Origin: Steinernema hermaphroditum
Taxonomy: Eukaryota; Nematoda; Chromadorea; Rhabditida; Steinernematidae
Direction of reading: 5' to 3'
NCBI GenBank assembly: GCA_030435675.1
Contig: CM059622.1
Location: 6,262,001 to 6,326,000, forward strand
DNA length: 64,000 bases
Part shown: positions 22,290-34,801 of the stretch, one piece after another
How positions within the stretch are numbered: the first letter of the stretch is position 1
Layout: each line of letters begins with the position of its first letter
The notes under the pieces: model-generated
Told to the model about the DNA's origin: nothing
Database searches by the model: none
Seen by the model: only the letters and a program-made list of their open reading frames with translations
Program-made: the position numbers and the translations under genes

Positions 22290-22680
22290 CCCTCCCTTCT
22301 CTGAATTTGTCACTAACGAAACACGGTTTAACGACCCCATTCTCATCAGGAAGTACAATATTCGACTGGAGTACGGGGAGAAGGGGTGACGCTTCTTGGC
22401 TGAGCTGATGGAGAAGGATGCGCCAATGAAGGGAGCCACGGTGCATGTCTGGACAGACATGGTTGGAGAATTCAATCAGGAGTTTAGCGCGAGTGCCTGC
22501 ATAAAATCCATTGCTGGACTTGAAGCGACTATTTGGGAACCAGCTCTGGGAACAGTTGTCGAAAATTGTTTCTGCAAAAGCAGATGAGACATTTTGTCTG
22601 AAATACGCAGATAGACAAAGGAAGCCTCTAATCCGTTCAGTTCGTGTCATTGAGGGACCCGCGAACGGCCGGCGCTCTCT
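22290..22680 (+). pseudogene. broken relative of the 21-kb gene
   Basis: The frame reading NDPILIRKYNIRLEYGEKG parallels DDPILGRKYGVLVENGN of the upstream gene at the DNA level. It is then interrupted by an in-frame TGA at about 22387. Beyond the stop the same frame reads LAELMEKDAPMKGATVHVW, and after about 22510 a different frame (KIVSAKADETFCLKY) looks more protein-like, suggesting a frameshift. No start or acceptor is visible. It lies just upstream of the PTP gene on the same strand. Confidence 0.35.
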
Positions 22681-22720
22681 TCCCTCCTGTAAGTCCCGAT
22701 TGGAGTTCCACGGCTTCTCG

Positions 22721-23993
22721 ATGGCGTCGAGGAGTCTGCTTACGAAGCCGTTGTCACGCCGAAAGATACAAGGCAAAGGGACCACCAAGGGAAATGTGAA
22801 AGGTGACCGCTTCGGAGTAAATGTGAGGTATTCGTTCTTTTAGATGATGCCAACTACGATGATGGAACTCAGATAGAGCAGAAGTGGCTGAAAGGCAAGC
22901 CTCGCAAAGAGTCGAGGGTGCGGGTGACGCGGAGGACGATTGATGTGTCGATGGCAGGAAATGCTCCCGACGTGCATCTGCGGGAATTTTGCCTGGAGAC
23001 GGCGAAGACGGGTGTTGCGAAGCTCGTCAAGGACTTCAACGAGACGAGAGCCGCTTCTCTGAAGACGCCCATCTCGAGGACCGCCTTCGACCACAACATG
23101 GACAAGAACCGCTACAAGGGTACGTCCTGGAAAGGCTTCCCAGTTCCGATCACGGATTCCAGATGTGGTATGCGGTGATGAGGGCCGTGTGGTGCTGACT
23201 TGGCCGCCGGGGCACCCGAACGACTACATCCACGCAAACTGGGTGCCGGTAAACGGCGAGAAGCGCTACATCTGCACTCAAGGTCCGACAACGAAGACCG
23301 TGGAAGATTTCTGGAGGCTCGTGTGGCAAGAGAAATCCAAGGGTATCGTCATGCTTTGCGGCGTCATGGAGATGGGTAAGAAAAAGTGTGAGCAGTACTG
23401 GCCACTCAAACAGGGAGAGCAGATGATATCCGGTCTGCTCACCATCCGCAACATGAAGGTTCACGAATATGAGAAGATGCTGATCTCCTCGGCCCTCGAG
23501 CTCTCCTGGCAGGGAGAGACGCACCGCGTAGAGCACATCATCTGGAACGGCTGGCCTGATCGCGGCGTCCCCGATAACTACCTGGCATGCCTTCGTCTCA
23601 TCCGCAAGATGGCGCCCCTCGCTCCGGTCATCGTCCACTGCTCCGCCGGTATCGGTAAACCCCTTCTTTCGAAATATTTATAATCGCACAACCTATTCAG
23701 GGCGCACGGGCACCATCGTCGGCCTCGACATGTGCCAGGTGAACCTGCACAACGGAGAGCCCATTAACATGGCAGACATAGTCAGGGAGCTCCGCGTCCA
23801 CCGCCATGGTTCCGTGCAAACCGACGTCCAGTACATCTACATGCACCGAGTTCTCTTCAGCCTTGCCGAAAACAAAAAGGTACATCTTCTAGAGGTTCAC
23901 ATATTTAGCAATTCCTTTCAGGCTATCAGAGAACCCGAAGGCGCATCATTCCTGGCTGAATTTCAAGCGTTCATCAAGATGAAGGGTGGATAA
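22721..23993 (+). CDS. protein tyrosine phosphatase, nematode single-domain type (copy 1)
   Basis: Exons 22721-22802, 22844-23119, 23163-23654, 23701-23879 and 23922-23993 join in phase to 366 residues. A basic N-terminus (KPLSRRKIQGKG) precedes a complete PTP domain: NDYIHANWV (substrate-facing strand), the WPDRGVPD loop with the general acid Asp, the P-loop HCSAGIGRTG with Cys279 and Arg285, and a Q-loop region QTDVQYIYMH. All catalytic residues are intact, so it should hydrolyse phosphotyrosine. No membrane or targeting segment is seen. Single-domain PTPs of this kind are greatly expanded in nematodes, many with germline or sperm expression. The start is set by alignment with copy 2 (34802-36078), which has the same length. 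CTF18 follows 312 bp downstream on the same strand. Confidence 0.82.
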
Positions 23994-24305
23994 ATAGTCC
24001 CTTTCTCTGGACATTTTATGATGTAAATATGTGATAAACTTATCGACAAATGACTAGAGTCCTTTTTGCGCTTTAAAATGTCAATGGTTTCCCAAAGATT
24101 GTCGATGTAAGCCAAGAGTAGAACGCAGATGCATCGGCTTGCTTCCGTCTTTGTACTTCAAAAAGCGTTATGCTCGGGTATGGGCTTCCCCCATGGTCCT
24201 ATATGGAATTTTGGAATTTGCGCGGTAAATCGAAGTGAACGTTTCCACGTGATCTGTTTTGTTCGAAATTCTGAATCATCCTAAGCGTTTTCAGAATCTC
24301 TTGGC

Positions 24306-27170
24306 ATGGATGATGACGACTTCAACACGCTCGCCTACGACGACCCCGATCCATTCGCGACCGGAGAACGCCAAGCAGGGTACCGTGTCCTCCGCCTTCC
24401 ATCTATTAACATTGTTTTAGGCTCTTCGAAGATGGCGAGGACATAGAAAATATCGGCAATGTCACCACCGGAAGAGGCGTGAAGCGCCCAGCCGATGTCA
24501 TCGACCTCAACGGAAGCGACAACGACGTTGACATGTCCGTCATTGGTAGAAACACTCGTCCTCTAAAATTGCACAGCTTCTCTGCTTAGATTGGCACATG
24601 AGAATCGACACGCACCCGTTGGAGGAGCTCCGGAAACGTCGTCAGGATGTGATGGACGAAGAGGCTATCAAGCGACTGAAGAGACGTATGAACGATGTGA
24701 AACGCCGACGGACGATGCCAACTGACTACGACGGTGAGCCCGCCGTGGAGACGACCACTCTGAAGAAGAAGCGGGAGGAACTGCTGAGCGTTCCTCCCAT
24801 CGACGGAACCCCGTGGCTCGGAGTGAGTTCGGCTGACAGAATGGAACGTCTCTACGTACGACTGCGCCCGTTAGAGTTGCCGAAGGGTGTTGGTAAGTGC
24901 TCAGATCTGGACGTCTTTTCCAGAAGATGTACTCTGATTCGTTTAGAAAATCTGGCCGAGGAAGCGAGTGTGTCGACGCAGAACAGTTTCCTCGCCGTTT
25001 CGCAGCCGAAGAAGAGAAGCCAGATGAACGCCGTTCCGATGCATGTCCTCATGTCGAAGGCGAACGCACTCCTTGAAGAACAACAGAAGGAAAGGGACCG
25101 CGAGATCGACGCTCTCCTCTCCGAAGAATACGCCCCTCGAGGAGCAGTCGACTCTGCTCTGTGGGTGGACAAGTACTCACCGAAGTGTTATGCCGAGTTA
25201 CTCAGTGATGATGTAGGGAGGCGCTACTTGTCTTCTTCTGAACCACTTCTTCCAGGGCATCAACAGAATGTTGCTAACGTGGGTCAAGATGTGGGACGAG
25301 TGCTCGTTCAAGAGAAAGCCGCCCTCAATCGAACATTTATTAGAATTGGAGCAGAAGAATCTCGAGTTGGACGCCACCATGAAGCCGGACAGACCACGAC
25401 TCCGGGCTGCGATACTCTATGGTCAGCCCGGTATGGGTAAAACCACCTTGGCGTCGATTATCGCCAGGCAAGCCGGCTACAACCCTATCGACGTCAACGC
25501 GAGTGGCGATCGGAAGGTGGACTACTTGAAAGGGCTGATCGAAGGAGTCGTTAGATCGGTTGGAAGCGTCAATTCTATGCAACAGAACGTAAGCGCTCGC
25601 GAGGTGGACTGTAACACTCGTGGTTGTTTGTAGAATGCGAAGCCTAATTGCTTGATCATTGACGAAATCGACGGAGCACATGTGGATACGATCAAATACT
25701 TGGTTTCTGTGATTAGCGACAAGGGGCGCCACGCCATTCGAAGACCGATCATTTGCATCTGCAACAATCTGTGAGTGTCTTCATCGGAGAGTTGACTCTA
25801 TGACCATCTGCAGATTCGCCACTGCTCTGAGAACTCTGCGGCCACACGCCTTCCTTCTTGAACTCCCGGCTACGCACCCGAATCGATTGCATGAACGTTT
25901 GAGAACGGTGTGTTGAAGAAGCCTTCCTAGACCTTCTAATGCTCAATATTTAGATCTGCGACCAAGAAAAGCTGTGGCTGGAGAGGGCGGCGCTCCAACG
26001 TGTCGTCGAAGGCTGCTTTGGAGATATCCGTTCTTGCTTGAACACCCTGCAGATGCTGAAGTCGAAGCAGTCCGCTGACCCCAACGAACGGATTACGGTG
26101 TCAGTGGTGAACGAAGCCATCAACCGGCAAGGAATCGGTCGCGAATCGATGTTCGACCAGTGGGCCAGTGTGTTCTCTTTGACCAAGCATCTCGATGGAA
26201 AAGGAATCGTGAAGAACGAGAAGGAGCGTTGCAGGCAATTGGCTACCATGGTGTCCACCTGTGACGAGCTCGACAAGTTCCACTCCGGACTCTACCACAA
26301 CTACTTGGGCAAGAACGTTTCGCTGTCGGCCGTGAAGAAGGCAATAGTGGCGTTTGAAACGCTGGACCTGATAGAGACGCGGATCCACAAAACGCAAAAC
26401 TACGAGATGATGCGATACATGAGCACCGTGACCATTTCCGTCCACTTGGCCGTTGCCTCTCACACGAGGAAGAAGCTAGAGTTCCCCGCGGCGGAGCAGA
26501 TGATCCGAGACAGGATGCGCCAATCCATAGAAGTGGTCAGCGCCATTCGATCAAGACCCGAAGTCTTCAAGTACTCTCAGGCTTCCATGGTTCTCGACGT
26601 TCTCCCTCAAGCTATTGTTATCGTGCAGCCTCCGCTGAAGCCCGTAGGTAGCTATTCTGATGAGCTCCTTCTGAATGCGTCTTTCAGATGAACGAGTCAC
26701 TCTACAAAGCGCAAGAGCTAGAGGCCATCAAGACGTCCGTTGACGTTCACATTACACTCAGTTCCACATTCCAACTGGTCCACACACAAACAGGCACCAA
26801 CTACGTATTCCAGCCGTGAGTGTCTCCGCATTCTTCTGCTCCAAACAACCATCCCTTTAGGCCATGGAACGAGATAGCGAGTTTCCCATTCGGCCCCGAC
26901 TACTTCCGTCCCAACATGGTAAACAGCGTGCGCCAGATGATCGCGCATCGCATTGAACTCGCCAGGATCGGGCTCACCGAGGCAGAGGTGGCGGCGCTGA
27001 ACAAGAAGAAGCAGACAGGAGGTGGTCAGCCGAAGTCAAGGGCGATGTCTATGCTGCCGGAGAAGACGAAGCTGGCACTCAATGGAAAGCGCTTCGCCAT
27101 CTTCTACAAGTTCAATCAGGGTTCGAGCAACGCAATCCGAAGAATTATTCGTATGAATGGCCTCTTTTGA
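24306..27170 (+). CDS. chtf-18: CTF18, large subunit of the alternative RFC clamp loader
   Basis: Ten exons (24306-24379, 24421-24545, 24590-24892, 24947-25212, 25256-25588, 25634-25770, 25814-25907, 25954-26643, 26688-26815, 26861-27170) join in phase to 819 residues. LWVDKYSPKCYAELLSDDGI is the CTF18 signature preceding the AAA+ domain. Walker A is GQPGMGKT (about 312-319) and Walker B is LIIDEIDG (Asp377-Glu378). A sensor-1-like ICICNN follows. The C-terminus ends in the conserved NAIRRIIRMNGLF, which binds Dcc1/Ctf8 in other species. CTF18-RFC loads PCNA at forks and supports sister-chromatid cohesion. The N-terminus is acidic and carries KRLKRR-type nuclear signals. A TTTTCAG acceptor (AG at 24293-24294) precedes the ATG. 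It converges on the amino acid transporter, 159 bp away. Confidence 0.92.
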
Positions 27171-27231
27171 CTTCTTGTGGTGTAAATAGATTCTTTGACC
27201 GTGACAGATACAGAAGTTTTCACAGAAACGC

Positions 27232-27237
27232 TTTATT
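27232..27237 (-). terminator. AATAAA polyadenylation signal of the transporter
   Basis: TTTATT on the plus strand lies about 95 nt past the transporter's stop codon (minus strand). It falls between the convergent ends of CTF18 and the transporter, so their 3' ends are close or overlapping. Confidence 0.55.
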
Positions 27238-27329
27238 CGGCGACACCGGACGTATGCAGGATTCGAGGATGAGTACAATATAAAATTTGAGCAAATGAAA
27301 AGTGAGGAGAGGGAACTGTACAAGGCACT

Positions 27330-29129
27330 TTACTCCAGCGAGTCTTCGGAAGTGTCGGATTGACTGGCTTCTTTGTAGTCGTTCTTGAGGTCAACGTGGC
27401 TGGATAAGACTCTGCAGGTGAGATCAGTGGATTTCTCTGAAATCGGAGAGTTAGTTGGCCACACGAAACGGGAGATAGCATACTGTTAAAAGCTTCTTTG
27501 AAAGAATTGAGTGATTGTGATTTGTTATACTTGACAAAGGCGACGTAGATAAGAACTCCGCTGAAAACGAAGATGAATCCGATGACCGTTGTCACTGGCT
27601 CCTCGTAGAGCGGCACTACGGTGAGGAGCATACAGAAGACAAGGAAGATGACGGATACGATGATCGGGATTCGGACGACCTCCTTGTTGACTGGAGTCTT
27701 CCTGTAGCGCATGTAGAGAAGCGCCACCATGGTCACGGCCTTTTGGAACCAGAGCACGAAGGTCGTGTAGTTGATAAGGCTTTCGACGTCGAAGAACAAG
27801 AAGACGATGGTGATCACCGTCTGGGCGAGAATCGCCGCTCGGGGGCACTGCGATTCCGCATTCAGGCAGCTGAGAGCTGGGGGTAGTTGACCTTGGCGGG
27901 CGGCGGCGTGCATGAAGCGGCTGGAGCAGAAGATGTTGCTGTTCAGGCTACCCATCAGGAGAATGGCGATCATGAAAGGAATCGCGTAGGAGAAGTCACC
28001 GAGCGCCTTCTGACTGAACAACTGAAACAAAGGGAAATAGAAAAGTAGAGGAGTTAGGTGCATACAGCGGCGACGGCGTTGGTTGCTTTCATTTCCTCGA
28101 CGGAGATGACGGAGAAGTACGACACGTTGATGAGGACGAATACTCCAGCGACGGAAAGGATGCCGACAATCAGGGCCAGTGGAAGGGTTCGCTTCGGATT
28201 CTTGATCTCCGGGGTGCCGTAGTTAAGGATGTCCCAGCCGGCATAAGACCAGAGACCTCCGTAGAACGCCATCGTAAGAGCTCCGGGCGACCAATTGCTG
28301 CCTTCCCAACCGTTTGAGAAGTTTTCGCGGCGATCTGAAGTAACAACAGTTGGAGGGAACGGTCAGCACAGAGCGAAAAGTCGCGATTGGAAAGGCTCAC
28401 AAAGGCGTACCTTTGAAGATGATCAGGTACAGTCCAGCAGCGATAATGATCGCCATCGAGAGTAGTTTCGCGAAGGTAACGATGATCTGGAACTTCGTGG
28501 CGAACCTGTCAAGCGCATACCAATTCATCCATGTGATGAGTACTAAAGCATCATAGTTACTGGAGCAGTGAATAGGAAAACGAACCCAAAATAACAAAGG
28601 CGAGGGCTTTTTCTGTGAGCATGATGTAGTCAGGAGGAATGGCCCAGATGGGTGCGATGCCTTGGACCAGATATTGGCCGAAAGTCAGCGCTTGCACGGC
28701 AGCACAGGCAGGATAGGTGAAGAGCACGGAAACCCACATGAAGGAGAAAGCGATCGCGAACCACTTCACATAGCACACGTAGGCGAAGTCGCATCCCGGG
28801 TCGGAGATGGCGGTACCCAGTTCGACAAAGCTGATGCCACCTGAAAGACATTTGAAGAGGGCCAGCAAAAAGCGCCTTACCCAGCAAAGAGATTAGAGCG
28901 GAGATTCCCCACACCAGGAGGGAGAGATAAACGCTACCCGCATGTTGAACGATGGACGTCGGAGTGATGAAGATCCCGGATCCGATGATGTTTCCTGAAA
29001 GGCAAATTACAGTCCGACCTACAACAGAGGACACTTACCAATAACGTAACTCGTAGCGCTGAGAATGCCCATCTTGGGCTTCCGCTCGCTCATCACGGGC
29101 GTCAGCTCAGTCGGCTGCTCCGCAGTCAT
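27330..29129 (-). CDS. SLC7 (LAT-type) amino acid transporter
   Basis: Seven exons (29129-29039, 28994-28881, 28840-28586, 28542-28411, 28334-28066, 28021-27484, 27436-27330) join in phase to 501 residues. The first helix has the APC-superfamily unwound substrate motif IIGSGIFITP. It is followed by GGISFVELG and the LAT hallmark WSYAGWDILNYGTPEIKNP. About 12 hydrophobic spans are visible, the usual number and length for this family. LAT light chains exchange neutral or cationic amino acids at the plasma membrane, usually bound to a 4F2-type glycoprotein by a disulfide. Here CDFAYVCYVKWF supplies cysteines near that site. The last short exon is hydrophilic and acidic (SDTSEDSLE). The start is the first in-frame ATG after a TTGCAG acceptor. 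Which nematode aat paralogue this is cannot be told. Confidence 0.88.
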
Positions 29130-30709
29130 GCTTCTGTGTGCTGCCGAGACCGAAGCGACGTCCAAGGGTGACCCACAGTCTGCAAGAAGTCCAAATGAGC
29201 GGCGCACAAAAGGAAATGAAGGGGCGGGGCGTGGGTGGACAGTAGCGCGGCCGAACGATTACAGAAATGTGACACGGCGTTCATGTAGCCGCCGCTGTAA
29301 AGTTTTGATGCGCCAAACGATGATCGACTTTCTTATCAGATAGTCGCATCTTGCGCCATAGTGCTCAAAAACGGCGTAGCTGTGAATTTTTTGCATATTT
29401 CACTTTTTGCATCTTCGAGACGTCTGAATAGAAACAGACAGCAGACCCTTTTACACTTTCTTGTCTCAAATAAATGTGAAATTGCAAACTAGACGTTAGT
29501 TCTCGTGTCTGTGTCTAGATTGAACTGTCTAGACATGCCGAAGACGGCGTTTCCCTTCACTCACCAACTGTCACCGAACTGGCCCTGCTTCTGTGAATCA
29601 AATGCATTGATTCGCTGTTTCGTAACCCATAACTGTAGTAGGCCGCCAGTTTTGCGTTCTCGTCTTTAGCTCTAACCTAAAGATGACTCTGACGGCCGCG
29701 CTTCTCAGTTTTAAAGGCTCAATATTGCCAACGCGTCGCCAATCCGTGCACGTCCGGATTATGTCGCATGCAAATGAGTCGAACACGAAGCGCGGATACA
29801 CGATCACGGGAACGACGCACGTGATCTGCGCGGGCGCCCTGTGCCACACACTGCAGAAGGTTTCGGCGATCGCGACAAAACATTCGCGACGCGAACTGAA
29901 TAGACAAGACGGCAAAGTGCACACCGTCTGCCGAGCCGCTCGCTCGCTATCGGCGCGGCCCGTATAAATTAAGCCAAAGGTCGAAGGCGGTCGTTGATAA
30001 GGCGCGCGAGCGGAGCAGCTGAGCGACACAAAATAGGAAACCAACTTGGCGCCGATCTTTTTCGGCCGACTGTTTGTCTAAGGATCATTCGCGACATTAC
30101 ACCCCGAGAGATGGGCGAAGCCGATGAAAGCGCTATTTGGCGGCGCGCCAAGTCGCGCGCCTGAAACGCGGCGGTCGCGCCAGCCACAAGTGCAAGCTGC
30201 ACTTTTAGGCTGACGCAATGAGGGACGGCGAATGGCCGATTTCGGCATTGTGCACAATATATAGGCGATCATGGCGCCAGCAGGAGGCGAGGGGCGAAGG
30301 CTGTCGCGAAAACAAATGTTCTGCTGCACGGCGGAGATAAGTCGTCTACCCTCGGCTGATAAACGTGCAAAAATAGCTTCTTCTCCCTTCGCGACGATAG
30401 GGCTCACAGTCGTTCTTGTCAGTTTTTTATTTCTTTTTTCAACATTTAAATCTAAAACGGATCTAAAGTGGAACGGTTTACTTCTGTCGCCGCATGCTCC
30501 GCTTCTTACTTCTTCTTATTCACACGGCCAGCTCCCGGCGCCGGGTCGAACTTCGGCGACAGCGTCGATTCCGCCCGAGGTGCAGATGCACCCAACATAA
30601 ACAAACTCCAGTTCTTTATGGGTTCGCCGAAGTCGACTTCTGGTGCGCCGGTCGGAACGTCGTCGAGTTGATCGTAGAACACTGTCGCGCTTACTTTTTT
30701 CTAAATCAT
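29130..30709. other. intergenic, upstream of the transporter
   Basis: About 1.6 kb with no supported gene. The part from 29.7 to 30.3 kb is GC-rich. It carries an octamer ATGCAAAT at about 29768, a TATAAATTA at about 29962 on the plus strand and several GCGCG stretches. It probably contains the promoter of the minus-strand transporter and the 3' end of the CNOT2 gene. Confidence 0.4.
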
Positions 30710-31593
30710 TCAGCTTATTCTAGGCTCCAAATCCGCGAAGCCTACCGTTGTCATTGTAGACGGGTCAAAGATTGAGAATAACCCCTTTTCGTACGTTAAC
30801 GTTTGTTCGCTGACGATGCGGGCAGGGAAGAATATCCAATTGCTCCAGGCTCTGTGAAAGCGCCACTGCCGATTGTACCTAAACAGAGGCGTCAAGAAAT
30901 GAAGCGAATGAGAGAGACCTACAATTCCACGGCCGCTCCAAGCTGGTACAGTTCTCCAGTGAAATTGTAGAACATGTAGAACAGCGTACTGTCGCTTAAT
31001 TTCCATAACATATTCCGGCCGAGAACATCACGCGTATTCTCAGGGAACGGATACGGATTGTTACCGTCGACATCCTTTCGTTTCTCTGCTTGATAGATGT
31101 GGTCGATGGACGGGCGGCTATGTGCAGACGCAGCGGAACTCCTTCGAGGGCTGAAAGAACGTTTTCATCTCGGACAACCAAACAACAGCGCACTTTAACG
31201 ACCACGTCGCGATATCCCGTCCAATCGTCACAGCGATCAATCTGTGGTTTTCACCATTATCTGGCGCCTTCAGCGCGTCGAAGATCCGACACAGCCCGGC
31301 CATTCCGAACTCTCCCGCGCCAGAGTTGTAGCGCGCCTTCTGGCTTTCTGAAATTCAGTGAGTAGAAGCTGGTACGGCAAGAGGAACTAACCATCAGAAC
31401 GTTTGCTAACGACGGATTCCGAAGATTTCTGGCTTTTCGGGCGACGGTCTTCCCGGTCGCCTCCTATGTCCGCCAGCACCTGCTCCAAGCTCACGTTCTC
31501 TTTCGTCCGCAGCAGCGATTTCCTCACGGACAGCGCTCTCTGCTGGGTCCGCGCGTTCAGATGCCGGTTTATACTGCCAGTTTCGCTGGACAT
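30710..31593 (-). CDS. ntl-2: CNOT2/NOT2 subunit of the CCR4-NOT complex, short form
   Basis: Exons 31593-31392, 31347-31194, 31150-30923 and 30878-30710 join in phase to 250 residues. The segment FGMAGLCRIFDALKAPD parallels human CNOT2 YGMIGLLTFIRAAETDP. DSTLFYMFYN, YQLGAAVELYNRQWRFHR and the terminal FADLEPR region are the NOT-box. This domain dimerises with CNOT3 and docks on CNOT1. The complex removes poly(A) tails and represses translation. At 250 residues it is about half the length of vertebrate CNOT2; only a short basic Ser-rich N-terminus precedes the conserved part. A TTTTAG acceptor 7 nt before the ATG supports this start, so the shortness is probably real. The symbol follows C. 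elegans usage and is my inference. Confidence 0.85.
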
Positions 31594-33119
31594 AGTATCT
31601 CTAAAACACTGAGATTTGCAGAACTGGCGCCATCAAGGAGGATGAACTTTTGCAGACCACGACCAGTGCACAGAAAGAGCAAAATTGCAAGCTTTTTGCA
31701 GAAGTGTCTCTAGCGCACTGCAGCACAATTTGGGTGGGAAGACGAACGCGCGAGAAACAGGGACAAAGATCCCCTCCTTCAGTAGGTACAGTGCCAGGGA
31801 AATCGTACCGAGACCACAAGCATCGCGAAATCAAGCGGTGTAACTTCTGCAAAGGAACTGTGCAGATTTTTCTTTTGTTTTCTGCAGAATTTTCGTTCGT
31901 TAATAGAGTAATATCGTTCCTCAAATCTGTATTGATGAATGTAAGAGTTGCAATTACCTTCTTGGATTACTATTGCCTTCTTTTCCTTCTGAGTGGTGTA
32001 GTGTAGCGTTTGAACGATTATAGTGCATGTTTCTGACCAAATATTACCAAACTTTCCTTTGCATTCCACAAATACACTTTCGATGCTTTCCATTATGGCA
32101 TTTGATTCCAAAATAAGACGTTTTCTAATGTCGCCATCTCCTTTTCAGCCGCCGCTTATTTATATCGATGACTCACTCCCATTACATTTGTCTTCCCGGA
32201 AGTCAGCTTCCCGGAAATCGATATTTACAGGAGCCATCCAAACGATCGAGGAACAAAGGTCGCTTTTTGTTTTGAAATGGAAAGACCCAGTTTCGGCACG
32301 TGAACATCCATAATGTCGCTCTGAGTGACAGCTCTGTTTACGGCCACACAATTTTTTGTACTTTATATCTTTTTATTATCGAGAGGGTGTCACGGGGTGT
32401 CGTGTGGCGATTCGATTTTGGTCTTCTGAGCCGGCTTTTCGGATGGACAAAAACTGGGCGAGGGTGGTGGCCCCTTGGAGGGTTTGCGTTTTCGTCCAAG
32501 ATGATGTCACTCACGACGTGCGAGGAGAGATATTGTAGCGAAATAGTTGTAGCTCCGATTTCGAGTTGTGGGTTAGTTTGGAAAAGACGACCTTTCCAGT
32601 GTCCACTTTTATGACGGTGCAACGACTCCAAAGATTTGGAAAACACAAGATTTCAGCTCCCGAGGATCGACTACACACCGTGTTGTAAAACATTTATGTT
32701 AGAGATCACCAACTGACAGAGAGAATCGACTTTCAAATCAGTTCGGATATATTATAAATCGCCTACACACTGTGATACACGCTAGGGTATTGGGGTATGC
32801 ACGTTACATCATTCGAATAGAAAAAGTTCACAGAAGTCTAAAAGAACGCCAGATAGGACGAAGTGTTAACAACATCGCACAAAACGCTCAAAATCAAAAA
32901 GCCCTTTTCAACGGCTGAAAGAAAAGCGGCTGAAGGAAAAAAATAATGATAATTAGAAACAGAGGCTAAGTTTATAATCTGTAAAAAAACCGAAAAGAAG
33001 ATTTCGTCCAGATGTAGTGGTTTGAATAGAGAAATGTTTACATGGGATTAGTGATCGAGAAACGGCTTCTAAAGAAGCTGCCTGAAAGGAGCAGTATGAC
33101 ATCTAGAACCGCTCCTATT
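31594..33119. other. intergenic, no gene seen
   Basis: About 1.5 kb between the CNOT2 start and the PABPN1-like gene's end. Short frames only. The motif TTCCCGGAA occurs twice within 20 nt at about 32194-32217. Otherwise AT-rich and unremarkable. Confidence 0.5.
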
Positions 33120-34287
33120 TCAGCTCCCTCGCTTAGTGCTATTCTTCGATCCGTAGACGATGTACTTCACCACCGGCGTCTTGCCCCTTCCCCTCATTGA
33201 GCCTACATTCCGAATGTTCGTCCGTTTCGGGGCTACCGTAATCACGCGTCCGTTCAGCTCGGTGCCACTCAAGGCGATCGCCTTCTGGCGCTCTTCCTTG
33301 GAGGAGAATTGGACGTAGGCGTAGCTGAAATTGTTGGACAGAGACGCCATCGAAGAGAGATTACCCCTTGGGACGTCTGAAGTGGTCGGTGATGATGGAG
33401 ACGCGTTCTATGGCGCCACAGTCGCCGAAGTGCGCACGGAGATCGTTTTCGGTGGATTTGTACTCGACCTGAACGAAAGGATGACGCAATTAGGTCCAAG
33501 TAGATGCTGAATTTGGAATCTGAATTTGAATTTCTAGGAGACGTTTCTGGAGATCTTTGTTCTAAGCAAGCAGCTTGCATTTTTGGATAGAGGTGAACAT
33601 GTTCATGTTACACGTGCACACGTATATAACGCTGAGTTTCGAGAAATGAAGATTTAGAGGATTTAGAGGATGTGAAGTGCTACCAGGCGACCAGAGCCCA
33701 CTTCTTGCAAAGATACGAAATGTGTGCTTCCAATCTATTCGAAACGATTCATAGAACATTCCTTATTCACTGTGAGTTTCTTATCTAGAGGATTCAAAAC
33801 AACAGTTTATAGAAGAAATCAAAAGCTTTGAGGAAACCGAAAAAGTAAAGTGCTTTGAGTGTTCTTCAGTCGATAATTAGCCTCCTGCAAATTGCTCCTT
33901 TAGAGGCGCCATTCTGACGTTTATACGGGGAGAGATCATGTGAGGCATAATTTAATTCAATAGAGCTCGTTTCGAGCGAAGGAGGCTTGCACGAATACGA
34001 ACTTTAGCGATCGCAGCTAATGCTCATCTGGATATGACTGTTTATTGAAGCAGCACTACGCATCTGACGCCACCGTTAATTCATTAAACAGTACCGGGTC
34101 CCAGTAATTCGGCCAGCAATTCTTCGGATTAAAAGCGAACTTTTGGAGGTCCTCAGATGAATGTACTTACATTGCCTACGTAGACCGACTTCGAGTCGGC
34201 TTCGGCCTGCTCGTTCTGGCGCTTCGCATAGGGAGTGAAGCGGGAGTCCTCACAGACGCGTCGGATCTTGGCAATCTCGGACTCCAT
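33120..34287 (-). CDS. PABPN1-like nuclear poly(A)-binding RRM protein
   Basis: Exons 34287-34171, 33468-33365 and 33324-33120 join in phase to 141 residues. It has one RRM: RNP2-like SVYVGNVEY, then HFGDCGAIERVSIITD, the RNP1-like GYAYVQFS, and the ending LNGRVITVAPKRTNI. PABPN1 shares this order and spacing (SIYVGNVDY, HFHGCGSVNRVTILCDKF, GFAYIEFS, RGRQIKVIPKRTN). The region before the RRM (MESEIAKIRRVCEDS) matches the short coiled coil that activates poly(A) polymerase. The C-terminus is Gly/Arg-bearing but very short. The first intron is long for this window (702 nt). No ATG lies further upstream in frame; an open frame back to about 34350 ends at a CAC|GTGAGT donor-like site, so an extra 5' exon is possible. 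Confidence 0.78.
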
Positions 34288-34801
34288 CTCGAGTTTCGTG
34301 TCGACGCGGAATGGAGGGAACGAGCTTGTGACGGACTCGCGCGCACTCACGTGCGAGTAATTAAAAGGTGGCTATGGGGGTGTGCCCTGGGGGAGAGGTA
34401 GCGAAGGAATCAAAAGAAGCGCTTCTGGAAGAAAGACGAAATGCAAACTGAGAAGACGAGGGAATGTGGACGGTGGAGAATGAGCTGCTTCGAAAAGAAC
34501 AGGCGGGTGGGGGATTAGAAAGTCGGATTAGGGATGCGAATGAAAAAGGTTTTTAGCTTTTCTGATTACACACCTCTGAATGTCTCAAAGGAATTGAAAG
34601 CGCTCCCAAAGTGCATCAAGGATCTGGCGTTACGTACTTCGTATGTCTGGGAAGGTACAGAATCAACACATCATTTCTGAGGCACGCTAGAGTGTTTAAA
34701 GTTTTTCGTTAGAACAGTGATCCAATTCAGTGTTATCGAGTAGTATATAAGACGCAGAATTGTTTCATCGGAAATCGTAAAGTGATCACATTAAGAGCAT
34801 G

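Noticed and set aside
34288..34350. N-terminal extension of the PABPN1-like protein
   Set aside because: The open frame lacks an ATG and begins at a donor-like CAC|GTGAGT; kept only as a possible extra exon.
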